Source: Harmonia axyridis
Taxonomy: Eukaryota; Arthropoda; Insecta; Coleoptera; Coccinellidae
NCBI RefSeq assembly: GCF_914767665.1
Contig: NC_059503.1
Span: 1,116,001-1,180,000 of the forward strand
Direction: 5' to 3'
DNA length: 64,000 bases
Numbering within the stretch: position 1 is the first letter of the stretch; each line of letters starts with the position of its first letter. The notes beneath the pieces are model-generated. The model had not been told where the DNA came from, did not search any database, and saw nothing but the letters and a program-made list of their open reading frames with translations. Made by a program: the position numbers and the translations under genes. Positions 34,225 through 46,311 of the stretch are shown here, piece after piece.

Positions 34225-34530
34225 TAGTATATTCTTGCTAAGATACAGCTCACTCTACAGTTTATGAGTTCTTATTACCTCCAGTATTTGAGATAGTTTC
34301 AAGAAGGTTACTTCCTCACTCATAAAATTCTCTTGTCCAAAGCATTCTTTGCGTTGGCTAGCGGTGGCGAGGCATTCCTTCACCAGGTGATCCGGAGTTT
34401 CTTCCTCCTACTCTCATAACCTGCACTTTCTGTTAGACTCATTCTCATGAGGTGCTTCATGAGGCGGAAGTGCCTTGTAAGAAATCCAGTGAAGAGGTAT
34501 AGTATATTCTTGATAAAATACAGATATCAC
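34225..34530 (-). pseudogene. Ret2 non-LTR retrotransposon 3' end, second of two
   Basis: A second, more decayed copy in the same orientation directly follows the first. Phrases such as GTGATCCGGAG(A/T)TTCTT and ATGAGGTGCTTCATGAGGCG parallel those of 33660-34220, giving a head-to-tail pair. Confidence 0.65.
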
Positions 34531-35461
34531 TCAAATCTCGCAGTATCAACTTTTTGGAGTGATCTAACCTAGGAAGATTCAGCCAAAGTGTTCCTCTTTC
34601 GGTTTTGTGGTCCTCTGAAACAGTTTTTTATACTACCACAGATAGGTTCTTGTAATACTACAAAAAGGTTCTCGGCTTCGTTCGAACCATATCAAATTGT
34701 ACTAAGTTCACAACCTTCACAATGTTACAATCGTTCAAAAAGATCCTTCGAATCATTGTGTCCAATGTATATCATCTTCATCGCTTATGAACCTGAAATA
34801 TACTGACATTTTCAAGACCATAATTTGTTATCTTCATTAAAACCAGACGACTCACAATCCCTTGTATTTCTTCAAGCCACCCAAACGAAAACGATCAACC
34901 TCACCTCAACCTAACCGAGTTCATCTCCATAGTAATAACTGCGATTCCCTCAATTTCCCCCCAGATAAAATTATATTCTTCCCTGGCTAACCTCGTTGCT
35001 CAGAATCGTCTCTGAACCAGCCGAAGGTCGTCTTAAATTAATAATTTTCCCGGATGCAACTCCATAATTGAACATCCGAGTATGCCTCCGCTCCTCGGGA
35101 GGTAGAACTTGAATTCTTGATTGTACAGAGCGGCACTCCTCCCATCAAACAGGAAAATAGAGCGTCCTTGTATTTACATTATAAATTGGAATTCAACACC
35201 AAGTGAATACTAAAAGGGCTGAGGGTTGCCATCGTCTCCAATCTGGTGTTCATCTGTTTCGAAGCAAGCGACACATGCTTGCTGCGATAAGACCCTGTGT
35301 GTGTGTGGATGTGGCTCGAGAGGCAGCATCGAACATTCTGGAGAGGCAACTGAAGGGTTTTCTGATAGCAAAGGAACAATACAAAAATTTAAAAAAATAT
35401 ATTCAGTGTGAAACAATGTTGTTTCATTTGAAAGGTTACATTATGTTATTATGTACATATA
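34531..35461. other. Intronic stretch without recognised feature
   Basis: Includes a GTGTGTGTGTGGATGTGG run at about 35297. No gene supported. Confidence 0.4.
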
Positions 35462-36371
35462 AAAGGTGTTTTTTTTAGGGCTATAGAACTTAGAATTGCA
35501 ATAAAACAACGATGGATTATTCGATTGACATAAATTTTATGTACCCGCAAGATAATCTTGTGGCATTACATTTCAAATATGATTTCTGACATATGACCGC
35601 CACGGCTGGCTCGGATGTAATCTAATCTGGACGTCCAATTTTCGATGACTTTTTTCAACATTTGTGGCCGTATATCGGCAATAGCACGGCGAATGTTGAC
35701 TTCCAAATGGTCAAGGGTTTGACTTCACATAGCCCCACAGAAAGTAGTCTAGCGGTGTTGAATCACAAGATCTTGGAGGCCAATTCATAGGTCAAAAACG
35801 TGAAATTAGGCGGTCATCAAACGTGTCTTTCAATGAATCGATTGTGCTGTGTGACATGTTGCACCGTCTTGTTGGAACCACAGCTCCTGGACATCATGGT
35901 TGTTCAATTCAGGAATGAAAAAGTTAGTAATCATGGCTCTATACCGATCACCATTGACTGTAACGTTCTGGCCATCATCGTTTTTGAAGAAGTACGGACC
36001 AATGACTACACCAGCCCATAAAGCGCACCAAACATTAAGTTTTTCTGGATGAAACGGTGTTTCGACATACACTTGAGAATTAGCTTCACTCCAAATGCGG
36101 CAGTTTTGTTTGTTGACGCAGCCATTCAACCAGAAGTGCGCTTCATCGCTAAACAAAATAAAATGGACGTAGTGCGCGATACGTATTCCGCACAGAACCG
36201 TTATTTTCGAAATAAAATTGCACTATTTGCAAGCGTTGTTCAGGCGTGAGTCTATTCATGATGAATTGCCAAACCAAACTGAGAATAAATCACTTGACAA
36301 CTGTTAAATCGGTCGCCATTTTGAACAGAAATGCCAACTTAAAGTTATACACCTCGAAAAAAAACACCCGT
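35462..36371 (-). mobile_element. MLE-A copy 5, both ends present, ORF broken
   Basis: Flanked by TA (35460-35461 and 36372-36373). The 3' end starts AAAGGTGTTTTTTTTAGGGC and the 5' end finishes AAACACCCGT. The shared deletion junction is at about 36155. The longest catalytic piece (36156-35830 minus) keeps FSDEAHFWLNGCVNKQNC and WFQQDGATCHTAQ. It then breaks where a short segment is missing at about 35848; another 20-30 bp is missing near 35719. Confidence 0.93.
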
Positions 36372-36373
36372 TA

Positions 36374-38179
36374 GAAAATAACATCAAATAAGAACCTCGA
36401 CTTCTCCTCAACCCAATTCTTCATCACTTTTTCACATATAGATTTGGCTGTATTTCATTAAAAGCACCTACGTTTAATATGGATATAAAGAATCTGTTTG
36501 AAAAAACAATAGGAATTCGAGATATAAAAAAAAAATTCACTTGAAAAAACTAAACTAAACTATCAGTTCATATAGTAATGACCGGGATTTTTTAATGGCC
36601 CTGTATATTATGGCAGAGCTAAAATATTGAGGGTTTTCAATAACAAATAACCTTTATCGAGAAGACTCTGGAATTTTGGGAACAAAATTTTTATTGAATG
36701 CAGCATCTCTTAAGAAACATCAACATGCTACGTTCATTTTATGTAAAAAAAAAGTCCATTAGATATCACATTACGTTTTCAATATCGAGCAAGCCGAGCC
36801 GTATGATGAGAAATTTTTCGGGCTCTAATCTCATCAAAAAATTCCATAGTTGACGTAACGAACAAGAGATGGGTAGTAAACAAGCGCGCCACAGTTTCAC
36901 CGTTTTTCGATTTTCCCTGGTAAAAGGTCCAATAACCCTCAGGAATCGGGGCCAAAACGAAAAATCTAATTACCCCGACGCCGGACCGTTTCTAAGGGAT
37001 GCATTCTCCCTTCTTAATCTCCGAATATGCTAGCTGCCGATGTTCTTCCGCGGGCTATTTTTCTAACTTGGACGTCGAAATAATTAGTTCCAAGAAGTTT
37101 AAACTAGATTCGGCGAACTTTTTCTGGTCTCGCGGATTTCGCTGGTTTATTCACGAGACCCTGCAAATTGCATTTCCCGAATTCCTAACTCCTAAATTGA
37201 GAGCCAGGAAAAAGTTACATCATTCACTTATCCCGCATATTTTTTTCCTAATTTCTCGGGATTTGATCTTGGAAAAAGGTTTTGCTGAAGACTGGACGCC
37301 TGCGGGGGAGAGTGATGGAGTTAACATGGTTATTTGAGGGAAGGAGTTAGCTTTAATTGGGTTTTTTTTTTCTCCCTTGAGGTCCAGATCTTGGAATTCA
37401 TTACTTTTCGTTCTGAGAAAAATAATTATTCGACGGAGTGGTTGAACAACTCCCTTTGGAATAGTTCAAGGATTCACTGAAATTCGAAAACAATTGAAAG
37501 CATAAAAGTTCAAAAAAGCGGAAGAATAATTATTTTCCTCGTTTTATATAATTTCACGATAACTGTTGACGCCTAAGGCAATTCATTTAGAGGATTTTTA
37601 ATTTCAAGAGCGATATTGTGTACACATGTGCTCCGCACCTGGATGGATTGTTTTGTTCATTAACACGTGTTGGTTAGATTTTGAGTTCATTTTTGATAGA
37701 TTGCTGTTGTAATTAACGAGGTTGAAGATTGTGACAAATATTTCCATCTGATTTCTTCATCTCTTTCCTTCAAGTAGAATAATTTAGACACAGCTGTTCA
37801 CTGCAGAAATGAATTGTTTGTTGTTTTATTGTAATTATATTAGAATTTTAGATACACTCCAATGAAATAACCTCTAATATTTTGAACAGGCAATGGTCTA
37901 AAATGATAAGGTTCTATTCACTAGTGAAAATTCCTTGGCCGAATTCAATTTTTTCTAACCGGCCGGTCGACCGTCCGTAACACGATAACTCCAGGTTGAA
38001 AAAATTTATAAACTTGAAAATTTCAAAGTGGGTTCGGAATTTTAGTTTTCTCGAATTTTTCGATTAGAATTCATTTGAGAATGGATAATTTCATTCTCTT
38101 CATTCAAGATTTAATTTGGTTGTGTACTGGAATCACATATAACTCAAACAGAACATCTGAAAATACCTCATATTATTAT
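36374..38179. other. Intronic stretch with a GC-richer block
   Basis: 36880-37340 is GC-richer and open on the plus strand for 112 codons, but without any domain. Possible conserved non-coding sequence. Confidence 0.4.
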
Positions 38180-38776
38180 ACATGGTGTTCTTAAATTGTG
38201 GTACAAAGAAAAATGAGAAATTTCTCATTTAATTCGAAGAAAAAATGGGCCTGAAAACGCCTTTTTTCGAGATACAGGGTGTTTCTTGTAGTCCTACTTT
38301 TTTGTGATGGTTATACTAGTTTTTCGAATATTTATTCATCAGAGATTATTAACTGAATCTTTATAATTTTGATTTTCCTGAGTATCACTAGAGAATTGTT
38401 GGAAAATTTTTTTCTCGAAATGCAAAAACCAAAAAGTTTAGTGTTGGACCAAAGTTTTTTTCTCATATTTTCCTAAACTACATAAAAAAAAAATCTGGAG
38501 TGAAGAAGTGGACACTGTTCAAAAAAAAAAATCAACCTGTATAGGTTTGCATTCAAAATTAGTATGAGAAATGATGAAAACTTTGTATTGAAATATCTAT
38601 GCCATCTATATCTTTTGCGAAGGGAATGAGCTGAGAAAAAAATTGGAAAGAAATCAAACTTTAACACCCTCTATCTTGAAGACAAAGCCTCTGCTGGTCC
38701 ATGCTTAGAGAACTTTTTTTTTCAAATGGGGGAAACTGTCATTTTCGTTTGTACCTCAAAATTAGTAACACCCTGT
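38180..38776. repeat. Non-coding repeat ending in ACACCCTGT
   Basis: It starts ACATGGTGTTCTTAAATTG and ends AGTAACACCCTGT. An internal second start-like phrase (ATACAGGGTGTTTC at about 38272) suggests one copy inserted in or fused to another. Related in style, and partly in sequence, to 23982-24463 and 48400-48740. Confidence 0.55.
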
Positions 38777-39059
38777 ATTTGTCACTGAGTGGAAACTGAA
38801 GATCTCTGTGAGATTTATTTTTGAAGAAGACGACATCGTTTTCAGAACAGCATAAAACGTAGATAATAATCATTTTTCTGCCAAAAGTCTACTAAAATGT
38901 GGTTCTCAAATATCAAATCTTTCTTATACAACAACATGAACGATTTAGTTAAAAAATCAAGTTTAGAACCTCACAAAATTCTACTGGATTAAGAACTGAA
39001 GGCATTATACCACTATAAAAATGGTTTTATTATCTGATTTCGCTTTTAAACAACTTGAA

Positions 39060-39380
39060 AAAAATGAACTATTTTATCGCAAAATTTTATTCATTCATGA
39101 AGCGCACATTTTTTTTGTATGATTATGTAAATGAACAGAACTGTAGAATTTTCATGTGATTGAACAGCTTGTGATTTATTTCTTTGGGGAAATGTTAAGT
39201 CAAAAGTTTATGCTGATATTTCAATTGAGTTATCAAAAAACCATCATTAAACGTACTATAGATAAAATACAGCCAAATTCCAGTGACGAAGTTTTGAAAA
39301 ATTGGGTTGAGAGAATGGTGTAGGTACGGAGAAAACCTGCATATGATTCGAAATATGTGATTTTCTATAAATAATAGAAT
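39060..39380 (+). pseudogene. MLE-B transposase remnant (heavily deleted)
   Basis: Fragments read FYRKILFIHEAHIFF (first catalytic Asp lost), then jump to CDLFLWGNVKSKVYADISIE and LKNWVERMV. The whole region around the second catalytic Asp is deleted. Confidence 0.65.
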
Positions 39381-40034
39381 AATTTTTTATGCCAAATAAC
39401 AAAAATTGAATCTCACTGAATAATTTATTTCACATAATATGATATCTAACTAGCCTAGAAAATTGCTTCGAAGCCCTGAAATTCCTCGATGTAGACTCCG
39501 AGTCTGAACGGCAGATGAACAATCCCGCAAAATCGCCAAACATCATGCAATTCCTGCATGCGTGCAAACTCCCACGTTCGGCATTTTTTTTCGCGTACCT
39601 CATAAATTCAGTTATGGCAAGTTTCCAATCAAACAGCAGCGCGCCGATCGACTTTTATTTTTCGAAACGTACATATATATAAATATCTAGCCAGCCCTGG
39701 TATCGATCACCCTCAGCCAGTGCTCGTACCACTTGGTTTATTTATGAATCATAATTTCATTAGTATTATATTTGGGTCGGAACCTTGACACGAATCTAAG
39801 GCCGTACGGCCTTTACTTCCATTCGTCTGTCTTACCTTGTCGTGCGCCATGAGTAATGAGCTCGTTTTCCGACGGTGGTGGAAAACTTTCTTGGATCCGC
39901 GGGAAATCAGGTTTCGCTTTTAGCTTTCGGAGAAAGTATGTACAACTTCTGCACTCATTCTTCATCTATGGTCGTAAAAATGAACGTGTTATGTTGGGTT
40001 TCCTTTTTCAAACAGCTTTGGATTTCCGGGTTTA
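39381..40034. other. Intronic stretch without recognised feature
   Basis: Unique-looking, moderately GC-rich at 39440-39700 and 39780-39920; no gene supported. Confidence 0.4.
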
Positions 40035-40036
40035 TA

Positions 40037-40869
40037 AAGGGTGTTTTTTTCGAGCTGGCATATGACCGCCACAGCTGGGTCGGATGTAGTCCAATCTGGA
40101 CCTCCAATTTTCGATGACTTTTTCCAACATTTGTGGCCGTATATCGGCAATAACACGGCGAATGTTGTTTTCCAAATGGTCAAGGGTTTGTGGCTTATCC
40201 GCATAGACCAATGACTTTACATAGCCCCACAGAAAGTAGTCTAGCGGTGTTAAATCACAAGATCTTGGAGGCCAATTCACAGGTCCAAAACGTGAAATTA
40301 GTCGGTCACCAAACGTGTCTTGCAATAAATCGATTGTGGCAGGAGCTGTGTGACATGTTGCGCCGTCTTGTTGGAACCACAGCTCCTGGACATCATGGTT
40401 GTTCAATTCAGGAATGAAAAAGTTAGTAATCATGGCTCTATACCGATCACCATTGACTGTAACGTTCAGGCCATCATCGTTTTTGAAGAAATACGGACCA
40501 ATGATTCCACCAGCCTATAAAGCCCACCAAACAGTCAGTTTTCCTGGATGTAACGGTGTTTCGACATACACTTGAGGATTAGCTTCACTCCAAATGCGGC
40601 AGTTTTGTTTGTTGACGGAGCCATTCGACCAGAAGTGCGCTTCATCGCTAAACAAAATAAAATGGACGTAGTGCGCGATACGTATTCCGCACAGAACCAT
40701 TATTTTTGAAATAAAATTGCACTATTTACAAGCGTTGTTCAGGCGTGAGTATATTCATGATGAATTGCCAAACCAAACTGAGAATAAATCACTTGACAGC
40801 TGTTAAATCGATCGCCTTCTTGAACAGTAATGCCAACTTAAAGTTATATACCTAGAAAAAAACACCCGT
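40037..40869 (-). mobile_element. MLE-A copy 6, with extra deletion next to the 3' end
   Basis: Flanked by TA (40035-40036 and 40870-40871). The 3' terminus AAGGGTGTTTTTTTCGAGC runs straight into the last transposase codons (TGGCATATGACCGCC), so about 110 bp of 3' untranslated sequence is missing. The terminus there looks like the 5'-type TIR (CGAGC rather than AGAGC). The ORF is split by one nonsense codon (Trp to stop, about 40515) into 40700-40515 and 40433-40032; catalytic motifs FSDEAHFW, QQDGATCHTA and CDLTPLDYFLWGY are kept. Confidence 0.92.
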
Positions 40870-41404
40870 TACATTTGGTCGAATAGAGCTTTCAACTTTC
40901 AACAATGCAATAGAATTAGATTATGCAGTGAGTTCTTCATGAGTTATTCGGCGAAGACCGCACATCTCGAAGTAAACACATAAAGTAAGATCAGCTTTGT
41001 CAGTACCTTCATCATATCGAGATTCAGCACCATTTTACGTCTCTCGCATTTACAACATCACGTACGAACTCAAAGTGGAAAAACTGAAACTGCACATGCA
41101 AATAAACTTCGAAATGACTTCTGAGGGGTCTAGAGAACTGCATCTGAAACTGTCTATAAAATAGCCAGTATTCATTTCATGGACTGGCATCGAGTTTTAT
41201 TGTAGTCATAAAAGACCTTATCGAAATTTCGACTGCTAGTTAATGGAAATGAAGAGGAAAGCGTTTGTACGATCAAAACAGATAAATGTAGTTGAGTTTC
41301 GGTAATGGAGTAATTTTCTAGGATAATGAAAAATAGAAAACTTTAGGTGCAATGAGTTACCTCGAACAAAAGCTCACTTAAAAAGGTAAGGCCAGAATAG
41401 TTAT

Positions 41405-41530
41405 TTATAATACAAGTGCAGAAGGCATTGATATTCTTCCACGAGTTCAAAATTCAAAAACGAGCAACGAAGTGGCGAGTTTTGGAATGAACGAGTGGTA
41501 GAATGAGCCTTCTGTACGAGTATTATACAT
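41405..41530. repeat. Fold-back palindrome of about 110 bp
   Basis: GCAGAAGGC...TTCTTCCACGAGTTC (41415-41447) is an imperfect inverted copy of GAACGAGTGGTAGAATGAGC / CTTCTG (41488-41516), with AAAATTC/GAGTTTTGG in the loop. It could be part of a larger short repeat whose limits I cannot see. Confidence 0.5.
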
Positions 41531-41801
41531 TATTTTCTCTAATTCATTGCATTTTCATTGAAATTAATGAAATATTTCCATAAATATGTTTTAGTGATTT
41601 TTGCATTGAAAAATGTTGGTTGGCAGAACTGATTTCTTTGAGGCAAATTGATGAATTGACAGATAAAGCCGTGGCGGAAAGTTCGGAGTACCAACAGAGA
41701 ATAATAAAATATAACCATGAAAACTGTGCGTTTCTGATATATTCTCGCACGATTTTGTTCTATAAGATGTGGAAGAATGAACGGAATAACCACAGAATTA
41801 G

Positions 41802-41927
41802 AGAAATCATATTTAAAATGTAATGCCACAAGATTATCTTGCGGATAAATAAAATTCATGTCAATCGAATAATCCATCGTTGTTTTATTGCAATTTAAAG
41901 TTGTATAGCTCTAAAAAAAACACCCTT
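41802..41927 (+). mobile_element. MLE-A copy 7: isolated 3' end fragment
   Basis: GAAATCATATTTAAAATGTA marks the last transposase codons, followed by the family's 3' untranslated sequence and the terminus CTAAAAAAAACACCCTTT plus TA. No 5' part exists upstream. Confidence 0.9.
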
Positions 41928-41929
41928 TA

Positions 41930-42880
41930 TATGTATAATCTTCTAAAATCATCTTGATCACACATGCTCAAGCATTTTATCTGCTATTATCTTAATTACC
42001 AACTCCAATATAGATATATTTCGACCAAAGGTCATTAGTAGCCATAATAATATTGGGGAAAATCACCCCAAATTTTTCGGAACTTTTCATTGTGAATAAT
42101 AAATCAATTTGCTAGCATCTTCACCTTCTATGAAAAAAGGTGAATCTTCAGAATCAATTGCCCGTCCCTATATAAGATATCACCCAGTCCAGACGATCCC
42201 ATTGTCAGTTTATTACATCATAACTTCCCCCTTTTCTGCAAGAATTTCACATCTTCCATGCGCAAAGGATCAAGGGTCGTCGGCATGAATTTCTCTCAAA
42301 TTAACTTAGGGGAACCGTCGAAAAATATAGGAGTAATTCACTCTGGCCAACCGTTCGAACGGCAAGAAAACGCTAACCTCTTCGACAAAGCGAAATCTGA
42401 TTAGAGAAATGTATATCCGGCCTCTTTTGTGACACAAGAACGGACTCTTGCTACATCTCCGGTCCCGAGGCAACAATTCACGAAATGTTCAGAACCGACA
42501 GCGACAATCCAATCTCTTCACTTCGGCAGAGTAATGGGAAAAAGAATATTAACTCGATTTCACGACACTGTGTTCGATCACGAGCACGGGTTTTGAAAGA
42601 ACGTCATTTCTGTCGCATCTCTGAAGATGTATTGAAGAAGTGGCATAAGTTGTTCCTAGCGAGATTGGATCTCTTCAGCTTGTCGAAGATATGACATTCG
42701 ATTATCAGTGAAAGAGTTCGAAGCGAATTATTTCAGGAGTATAGATCTTTTCAGAAAAAAAAAATGTAGTTGGGGGACTTTTGTTAGGAACGAAGCTGAT
42801 TTAGTTTTTATTGGGAGAATATGAGGAAAAATCTACAACCTGTGCAACACCCTCAAGGGGCATTTATTGGAGTGTCTTCA
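41930..42880. other. Intronic stretch without recognised feature
   Basis: No supported gene; 42240-42480 is GC-richer. Confidence 0.4.
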
Positions 42881-42882
42881 AT

Positions 42883-44040
42883 GTATTATTTATTTATTTG
42901 AACTGGGGTCGTTTTGGTTCGGTAAGCCTTCCGGGAACTGCGACCATGCAGATCTTTTGTTCACTACCCTACTCATTCATAGAAACCCAGGGAGGTCGCC
43001 AACGACGTTAATAAAATTGACAACCTCCTTAGGGGCCTTGGCCGTTACCTCTCTGGTATCCTTGTACCGGCTTACCCATGTGAATGGTTCTTAGGCCATC
43101 CAGCTCCGGACACTTGCATATCAAGTGTTCGGCTGTTTCTGTTTCCGATTTACAGAGCCTGCGAATCTCGTCTGCTGACTTTCTCATACGATACAAATGA
43201 TGTTTGTACCGACAGTGCCCCGTCAGCAGTCCCACCATCACCCGAAGCTCGGCTCGCGACAGCTTCAGGAGCTTTTTGGTGTAGGTAGGTGAAATCTTCA
43301 CGAATTTCTTTGCCTGAACAAGTCTAGGAGTATTACTCCAGTGGATTGTCCTGCTGTTCAACTCCCTTAGCTGGATCGCAGCTTAATATTGGTCTTTTCC
43401 TATTCCACAGAAAGGCTCAGGTCCAGCAGGTATTAACCTTGATGCACTTTTTGCAAGTTCATCAGCTTTTTCATTTTCTTCAACCCCACAGTGCCCTGGT
43501 ACCCATAGTAGAGTCACCTTATTTGCTCTGGCCAGTTGCTTTATGGTGTTACGGCACTCCCAAGTCAGCAAAGACCCCTGACAACACGATTTCAGGGATC
43601 TCAGCGTGGTTTGGCTGTCCGTGGTGATGTAGATATGCGCTCCCTTGAGGTTCATTTTGAGACACTCCTGGGCGCATACATAAACAGCCATTATCTCGGT
43701 CTGTAGAATCAAGGGCTCACTTCCCAGGGCTTTAGAGATCCTCAGTTTAGGTCCATATATCCCAATGCCGGTGCCCTTCTCTGTTTTTGATTCATCTGTG
43801 AACCATATGGATGACTTTTTGTCCAGACGATTTAAGAGACTTATTGCACTAGGACGGTCATTTATAACCGTTTCAAAAGGCGTTTCAAACTCGTAGGTGG
43901 TTGGCATAACATCCGATGGTTTTGCGAGGAGGTTTGAATCTAGTTGTTTCAGTATCCTCATATGTTCAACCCAGTTTCCAAGAAGGAGCTTTCAATTAAG
44001 GGAAATTCTTATTGCTTCGAGCAGGCTACATTTTCTCACA
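42883..44040 (-). pseudogene. Ret1 non-LTR retrotransposon, 5'-truncated, RNase H and zinc knuckle
   Basis: The minus-strand ORF (43961-43029) is the same protein as the intact copy at 59297-60280. RNase H residues are visible (SIWFTDESKTEKGTGIGIYG, LQTEIMAVYVCA, TTDSQTTL, VPGHCGVEENEKADELAKSA). It then hits one in-frame stop (TAA at about 43383, where the other copy has Glu) and continues to the knuckle (RRLCKSETETAEHLICKCPE). A 1-bp insertion near 43065 shifts the end. The 3' tail is an (AAAT)n run at 42884-42900, as expected for target-primed insertion. Confidence 0.88.
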
Positions 44041-44084
44041 TGTAGGTGTAAGGGAGGCAAGTCTAGTGTCAGATAGAGAGCTAG

Positions 44085-44335
44085 TAACATCTGTTGAAAG
44101 GCTGAACATGGATTCATGTTGATACCTGATCAATATTAATTGTTCCAGTTGATCATGATCATGATCAAAGGGGAAAAACGAGAACCAGGAAGGAGACAAC
44201 ATTCCTGGATGGCGAATATAAGAGACTGGACAGGGGTGAATGTCCAAACGTTGGTTTGCACCCATCAAAAGACAGACAAAGTTGTCGTGGTTGTCACCAA
44301 TCCTCAACGGAAGAGGCACTAAAACGAAAAGACAA
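44085..44335 (+). pseudogene. RTE-like reverse transcriptase C-terminal fragment
   Basis: The plus strand reads QLIMIMIKGEKREPGRRQHS, then WMANIRDWTGVNVQTLVCTH, matching the end of RTE-type reverse transcriptases (LLQLIxxGKIExxRGPGRRxxSWLKNxR pattern). TGATCATGATCATGATCA at 44151 is a local duplication inside it. It lies next to the Ret1 copy in the opposite orientation. Confidence 0.6.
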
Positions 44336-44339
44336 GCTA

Positions 44340-45381
44340 AAATTGCATAGAACAGAAAATAGAAATAGTTGAATTCCCTCGCAACTTCCTTAAATGCGTC
44401 GGAAAAGATCCCCAGCCACAATTTACGATGTAATACATACGTAACTCCGTCTTTTGTCGCTCCCGCTCCTTTCCTCGCGTGCTCGCCCCCCCTAGAGCGC
44501 AATTTCCAACGACACAGCGTCCCTTTCGAATCCACGAAGCGTCTCGATTCCGGGCACATCCTATAGCGGAGGCGACATCGACGTTAAAGATTGATTCTCG
44601 AAGAATGGAAAAGTGCGGTTTAGCCTGGCGAGGTATCAATTATTCAGCCGGATCCTGAAAGAGAAGAGACCGAGAAAAGAATGGATCGAATACGTTTCCA
44701 GCGGCGCGCAAATTCGATCTTTACCCCCGTTTGAAGTCCGGAATTGAATCGGAATACGTCTTTGATTATGGGATAAGTGAGAGGGAACTAGACGGCCGGC
44801 GGTGGAAAGTTTACTTTCTACGGCGGACGGTCTTGGAAGTGAATTACTTGCCGGCGTTCGCTTGTTCCCGGGAATTCGACAGGATCGTTTTTGGGTGCGG
44901 GAGAATCGGCTTGGTATGAATTAATTTGGGTTTGTTCGGGTTGGGGTTCGGCTGTGAAGGTTTTGGGACAGCTGCGGTTGTTAGAGTTTGTTGGACGTCT
45001 TGCTGAAAGATTAATTGATGCGATTTGTGTTTGTTTTAAGATTTCGTGTTTTTAATATTGGATGAGATTTGTCAGCCAAGGTAATGGCTGTTATATCAAG
45101 AACTTTACTGCGAAGACAAGCAGCCAAATTTCCCAGACTTCCTTCGGAAATTGCTACAATTAAAATCACCTGGAATATAGGTGTCAAGGATACTTGACTT
45201 TCAATGGAAGTCCTTAACAGAAATCAGTAATGAAGTGCTTGCCAAGTCTTTCATGAAATTTGTTAGATTTGCCAAAATGTTAGAAAATCTCCTTGGATAA
45301 TATTCAACACAAAAAATCAAACTTGTCACTGATTTCAGAGGATATTTTGCAGCTGGTCAACTCTTGATACGATTCATTATA
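44340..45381. other. Intronic stretch, GC-rich part without repeats
   Basis: About 44440-44910 is GC-rich with many CpG (GCGGCGCGCAAATTCG at 44700). It has overlapping open frames on both strands and no domain; possible conserved regulatory DNA. Confidence 0.4.
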
Positions 45382-45383
45382 TA

Positions 45384-46309
45384 CGGTGTTTTTTTTCGAG
45401 GTATATAACTTTAAGTTGGCATCACTGTTCAAGATAGCGACAGATTTAACAGCTGTTAAGTGATTTATTCCCAGTTTGGTTTGGCAATTCATCATGGATA
45501 GACTCACGCCTGAACAACGCTTGCAAATAGTGCAATTTCATTTCGAAAATAATGGTTCTGTGCGGAATACGTATCGCTCACTACGTCCATTAGCGATGAA
45601 GCGTACTTCTGGTTGAATGGCTACGTCAACAAACAAAACTGCCGCATTTGGAGTGGAGCTAATCCTTAAGTGTATGTCGAAACACCATTACATCCAGAAA
45701 AACTGAATGTTTGGTGCGCTTTATGGGCTGGTGGAATCATTGGTCCATACTTCTTCAAAAACGATGATGGCCAGACCGTTACAGTCAATGGTGATCGGTA
45801 TAGAGCCATGATTACTAACTTTTTCATTCCTGAATTGAACAACCTGATGTCCAGGAGCTGTGGTTCCAACAAGACGGCGTAACATGTCACACAGCTCGTG
45901 CCACAATCGATTTATTGAAAGACACGTTTGGTGACCGCCCAATTTCACGTTTTGGACCTGTGAATTGGCCTCCAAGATCTTGTGATTTAACACTGCTAGA
46001 CTACTTTCCGTGGGGCTATGTGAAGTCATTGTTCTATGCGGATAAGCCATAAACCCTTGACCATTTTGAAGACAACATTCGCCGTGTTATTGTCGGTATA
46101 CGTCCACAAATGTTGGAAAAAGTAATCGAAAATTGGACGTCAATATTGGGCTACATCCGAGCTAGCCGTGGCGGTGATATGCCAGAAATCATATTTAAGA
46201 TGTAATGCCACAAGATTATCTTGCGGATAAATAAATTTGATGTCAATCGATTAATTCATCGTAGTTTTATTGCAATTTAAAGTTCTATAGCTCTCAAAAA
46301 AACACCCTT
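45384..46309 (+). mobile_element. MLE-A copy 8, both ends present, ORF inactivated
   Basis: Flanked by TA (45382-45383 and 46310-46311), ends CGGTGTTTTTTTTCGAGG (first base lost) and CAAAAAAACACCCTT. A further 12-14 bp are missing at the shared deletion junction (about 45592). A stop replaces Gln at about 45667, and one base is lost in AACCTGATGTCC at about 45842. Confidence 0.93.
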
Positions 46310-46311
46310 TA

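Noticed and set aside
44026..44559. 177-codon minus-strand ORF
   Set aside because: It overlaps an RTE remnant that reads on the plus strand and has no recognisable domain.
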